A DNA stretch of 64,000 nucleotides from Rhynochetos jubatus (taxonomy: Eukaryota > Chordata > Aves > Eurypygiformes > Rhynochetidae). Positions 56,469 through 64,000 of this stretch are shown here, in pieces; the first letter of the stretch is position 1; every line of letters begins with the position of its first letter. The position numbers and the translations under genes were made by a program. A model generated the notes under the pieces. The model was not told the DNA's origin. It saw only the letters and a program-made list of their open reading frames with translations, and did not search any database. The stretch is from NCBI GenBank assembly GCA_027574665.1, contig CM050666.1, forward strand, positions 3,720,001 through 3,784,000, in the 5' to 3' direction.

Positions 56469-57417
56469 GTAACGTGTAATTCCAGAGTCTTTATCATGAA
56501 CGTTCTGGTTGGACTTAGAGTAGCGCAGTATTTGCTCTGCAGGTCCCAGGAAGACACAAGCCTGCTCCACAGATCAAAACCAGAGACATGCTGTATTCTT
56601 TCCTGCACAGGCTTACAGGAAAATACTTTGCTTCGCTATGGTATTTTTAAACTGGTATTTGCTGGCACCCTCTGATCCTCCTTGCACATGAAAACACTGC
56701 TGTGGCAGGGCATACTTTCTGTTTATTTACATCCAGCCTGACCAGCAGCAGGTTCCAGATTTAAGCTAAGAAATAAAACATTCTGAGCCTTACATTCACT
56801 GGTAGAGATGAAAGAATTTGCTGGGCTTTTTTTTTTTCTTCTTTTCTTCCTTCCTTCAGCTTGACATATAACCTCGCTGCGAAGCTCAGATCTCTCCAGC
56901 CCAAGGTTCTTCTCCTTCCCTTGGGCAAAATCAGTGTAGCCTTCTGCTGAGGGGAGTTGTGGCAGGGATGCTGTATTGTTTCCTTACAAGTGTTCTGCCA
57001 CGTGTGAAACAAAATGATTTGATCGCCAGCCTTTGGTTATCACCTCCCCTGTATGCATGACACTTCCCAAGTACCTGCTCCGTTCTGGAGCTGTTTCATT
57101 GTCTGGCTGCTCGCTCATTTGTTCTTTTAGGGGTAGCCACCACGCTTCAAATTCTGGAAGATGGGTTTTCTAGGGAAATGGGGGTGGTTAATTGTCTGTA
57201 CTGGCTATCAAAGTCACAAGTAGCACACAATGTTACTTCACGTTTTTCCTGACATGTAGGTAAAGAGCAGACAACTCTGTTCTTTTCCCTTCTTAAAATG
57301 TTTTTTGCTTCTCAAAGCTGAATCAAGAGCCTTGAGTTTGGCCTGACATAGGAGAGCAGTTGTTCTTATGTACCTTCCATTAATATCCATTAAAAACTCT
57401 TGGATCTTTTTGTATAG
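56469..57417 (+). other. MED13L intron (949 bp)
   Basis: Donor GTAACG, acceptor CTTTTTGTATAG. It has a T-rich block at 56827-56850. The ORF running on from the upstream exon is intron readthrough. Confidence 0.92.
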
Positions 57418-57523
57418 TCAGAAGATGGGATCGGTACCAAGGAAATCCCCACAACGGGTCATTCTACACCAGTTCCCGAAGGCAAAGATGCCATGTCTAT
57501 TTTCAGTTCTGCTCCTAAGACTG
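57418..57523 (+). CDS. MED13L: MED13L coding exon (probably exon 12)
   Basis: 106 bp, entry phase 0, exit phase 1. It encodes [20 protein letters not shown] and [33 protein letters not shown] is close to the human form ([13 protein letters not shown] by recall). MSIFSSA corresponds to the MSLFSPS motif of MED13, so it is an old conserved short motif in the linker. The acceptor TATAG is a little unusual (TAG rather than CAG), but frame and homology place it firmly. Confidence 0.95.
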
Positions 57524-57935
57524 GTGAGTAAAGGCTCTTTAACTCATTCTGCAAAGCACGACTACTCAAAGCTATGCAATAAAGTCTGAAAGGAAAAATC
57601 ACATGCTGAACATCTTACGGTAACTTGAGAGCTGTAGACAGCTCCTGAGATGAACAGAACTTGATTCTGCTTGTCCTTCCTATAACAGCATAATTTTATA
57701 TCATTTTTTAGAGTACTGACGTTGAGCTGTAGCTGCCTTCATTCTTTCCCGATTGACCTTTGGTGCTTGCTTAAAGCTGGACTGCAGGGCTCTCTCTAGG
57801 CTGCATCACGGGAAAGGGGCCCCAGGGATTCTTAATTGTCCCCTGTTTAGTGTGAGAAGTAAAACTGAAAAAGTGATTCTGTGTTTCTTAACTTTGCTCC
57901 CATTTTTCATGTGTTTTTCCCTTTCTTTCTGGTAG
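57524..57935 (+). other. MED13L intron (412 bp)
   Basis: Short GT-AG intron, donor GTGAGT, acceptor TTTCCCTTTCTTTCTGGTAG. Nothing else is seen. Confidence 0.93.
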
Positions 57936-58060
57936 ATACTCGGCAAGACAGTGCTGCCGGCCGAGTAGGCTCTGGTAGCCTCACACAGGTGACGGATCTG
58001 GCTCCATCGCTTCATGATCTAGATAACATCTTTGATAATTCAGATGAAGATGAGCTTGGT
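57936..58060 (+). CDS. MED13L: MED13L coding exon with acidic patch (probably exon 13)
   Basis: 125 bp, entry phase 1, exit phase 0. It encodes [20 protein letters not shown] (its first base comes from the exon before), [20 protein letters not shown] and LG. The [15 protein letters not shown] segment is a conserved acidic motif in MED13 and MED13L and resembles a short acidic interaction motif (inference). The donor was set at GGT|GTAAGT because it agrees with the phase of the next exon and gives the expected ELGAVSP junction. A GT one codon earlier would break the frame. Confidence 0.95.
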
Positions 58061-59472
58061 GTAAGTCTTTGTAGGACTGTGTGTTCTGTAGGCTTGAACC
58101 TTGGCCCAAAAAAGGAGGAGGATGTCATCCTAGTGGGGAGCAATTATCCCTGTTAGATAGGAGAGAGGGTTTCCAGGTAGGCTTGGATTTAAACTAGGAA
58201 GAATTGCTAGCACAGAGAGGTATCTAAGAGAGGAATCATCAGTGTGTGTAAGTCAGGAATCTTAGGAGATCACGTAGGTAACATCAAAGCTTGTGTTGTC
58301 TGACGGTTTTTCAGTCATGAGGGGAAACCGTATACAACTTGCTGACTCAGTCACCGCAGAGAGCGGCTCTATGAATGCAACGCTTCCGTAGGAAAGGCAG
58401 AGTAGGCGCGTGATGAACGCGTTATATCCATTTCATGTCCTTAGGTTTTGTCAGCGTTTGAGGTGTTATGGTGTTTGTTTGAGGGTTATGGAAAAGATCC
58501 TAGTTTCATTAACTGGTGATTTTTCTTCTACCGTGTGTGAGAACCTGCCCAAAGAAAAATAAATTCAACTTTCCTGAATTTCTGTAATTCTCTGAAACAT
58601 GTTTCTTTCCTACAAGCAATTTATTTCAGTGCAAAGAGGAATAGTTGCTGAATATTAGGAAATACAAAAGGAAAAGCAGATTTACATCAATTGCTAGGGA
58701 AAACAAAAATCAAGACAAGCAAAGATTTGAATAATTACTATTTTAAGCTTAATCTAATATAGCTGTAATGACACAGAAGATGATCCTAAACTGACTGATA
58801 GTAGGTAATAGGGTTTAAAACTCGAATGTCTGGCTCTTGACAATACTTTCCAAGTACCCCAGTTTATTTACCACTTCTCCCAGTTCTGTGGTTCCACACA
58901 AACTGCACTTGAGGTTTTGCAGTTAGTATACAAATCTACTAGACGACTGTTCTATCGAACTAAAATACTACCTTTCTCTGTGAAGTTGGCCTGAACAAAC
59001 TAATATTCTTCCTGTCTGGAGAGTTGCATGTGTCGAGCTGTTCCTGTGGCAGTCCGTGGCATTCCGACTCTCAGTGTCGTATTCTCATTGCTGTCTTAGA
59101 GTGGTCCAAACATGGAGCAAGTAGAATAGTCACATTAATTTCAAGCTCAGTGCTAGAGATAACATTTTCAATATCATTTCTGTGTATATAGATACATGTG
59201 CTTGTATGTATCTGGGGGGGCGGTGTGTGTGTATACACAGGCAAATATCCAATGGACTTGTTTGTTTTGGTGTTAAAAGAGAGGAAAAAGAAATGCAAAC
59301 TCCCTGAGGGGAGCAGGTGGGAGCGTAGAAAAGCATACTTGTTTTTTCCTTGTGAAATCTCATTCAGAGAATTTTCAGAATTGTTAATAGCTTATGAATT
59401 CTAATATTATGTCTATTTATGTATATGCATTGTGTATTTTTTTAATATGGTATGTGGTTATTGTGCTTTTAG
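58061..59472 (+). other. MED13L intron (1412 bp)
   Basis: Donor GTAAGT, acceptor TTATTGTGCTTTTAG. It contains a G8 run with a short TG/TA stretch near 59213-59236. The reading frame past the donor to 58156 is readthrough. Confidence 0.92.
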
Positions 59473-59572
59473 GCTGTATCACCAGCTCTTCGGTCATCGA
59501 AAATGCCGACAGTAGGGTCTGAGGAACGCCCTGTGGGGAAGGATGGTAGAACAGCAGTACCCTACCCACCAA
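59473..59572 (+). CDS. MED13L: MED13L coding exon (probably exon 14)
   Basis: 100 bp, entry phase 0, exit phase 1. It encodes [20 protein letters not shown] and [13 protein letters not shown], then one base of a Thr codon. It is nearly identical to the human peptide I recall ([20 protein letters not shown]). It is too short to show as an open frame of its own; it is found from homology and the AG/GTAAGG splice sites. SPALRSSK contains a Ser-Pro site in a basic setting. Confidence 0.95.

Positions 59573-64000
<4,428 letters not shown>

Noticed and set aside
56193-56675. 160-codon frame as an independent ORF
   Set aside because: Only 56246-56468 is coding; the rest is intron on both sides of a MED13L exon, with canonical AG and GT borders.

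Overview
The window is vertebrate nuclear DNA, almost certainly from a bird. The only recognisable protein-coding content is a run of short exons on the + strand with GT-AG introns. The interspersed repeats are CR1 LINE fragments, with the typical avian 3' tail, and one LTR of a type I recognise from neoavian birds. I cannot name the species.

The exons belong to one gene, MED13L (Mediator complex subunit 13-like, a paralogue of MED13). Eleven consecutive coding exons lie at 43327-63042. Joined, they keep one open frame of 2302 coding bases (about 767 codons), and every junction phase agrees. By recall of the human protein they start near residue 160 and end near residue 930, which should be exons 5-15 of the human gene. 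The N-terminal exons and the C-terminal exons (PIWI-like region) lie outside the window. MED13L ties the CDK8/CDK19-cyclin C-MED12 kinase module to core Mediator. This part holds the end of the N-terminal domain, a Fbw7-type phosphodegron, a long Pro/Ser-rich linker, an acidic patch and the conserved [15 protein letters not shown] segment.

Layout. From 1 to 43326 is the 3' part of one very large intron without a supported gene. It contains a solo ERVL-type LTR flanked by a 5-bp target duplication (14895-15671), a 5'-truncated antisense CR1 (16244-17480), a sense CR1 tail (39242-39670), two CpG-rich patches, a cluster of GATA-type sites and several inverted repeats, one of which contains an exact MORE-type POU palindrome. 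From 43327 to 63042 is the exon run. The 4.7-kb intron after the degron exon holds two old CR1 copies in opposite orientation. The 2.9-kb intron before the largest exon holds an unexplained stretch with reading frames more open than expected. From 63043 to 64000 is the start of the next intron.

I found no second functional gene, no RNA gene and no CRISPR array or other prokaryotic system. The strongest points for follow-up are the MORE palindrome hairpin, the GATA cluster, the frame-neutral exon that carries the degron, and the unidentified 51.5-53.2 kb stretch.
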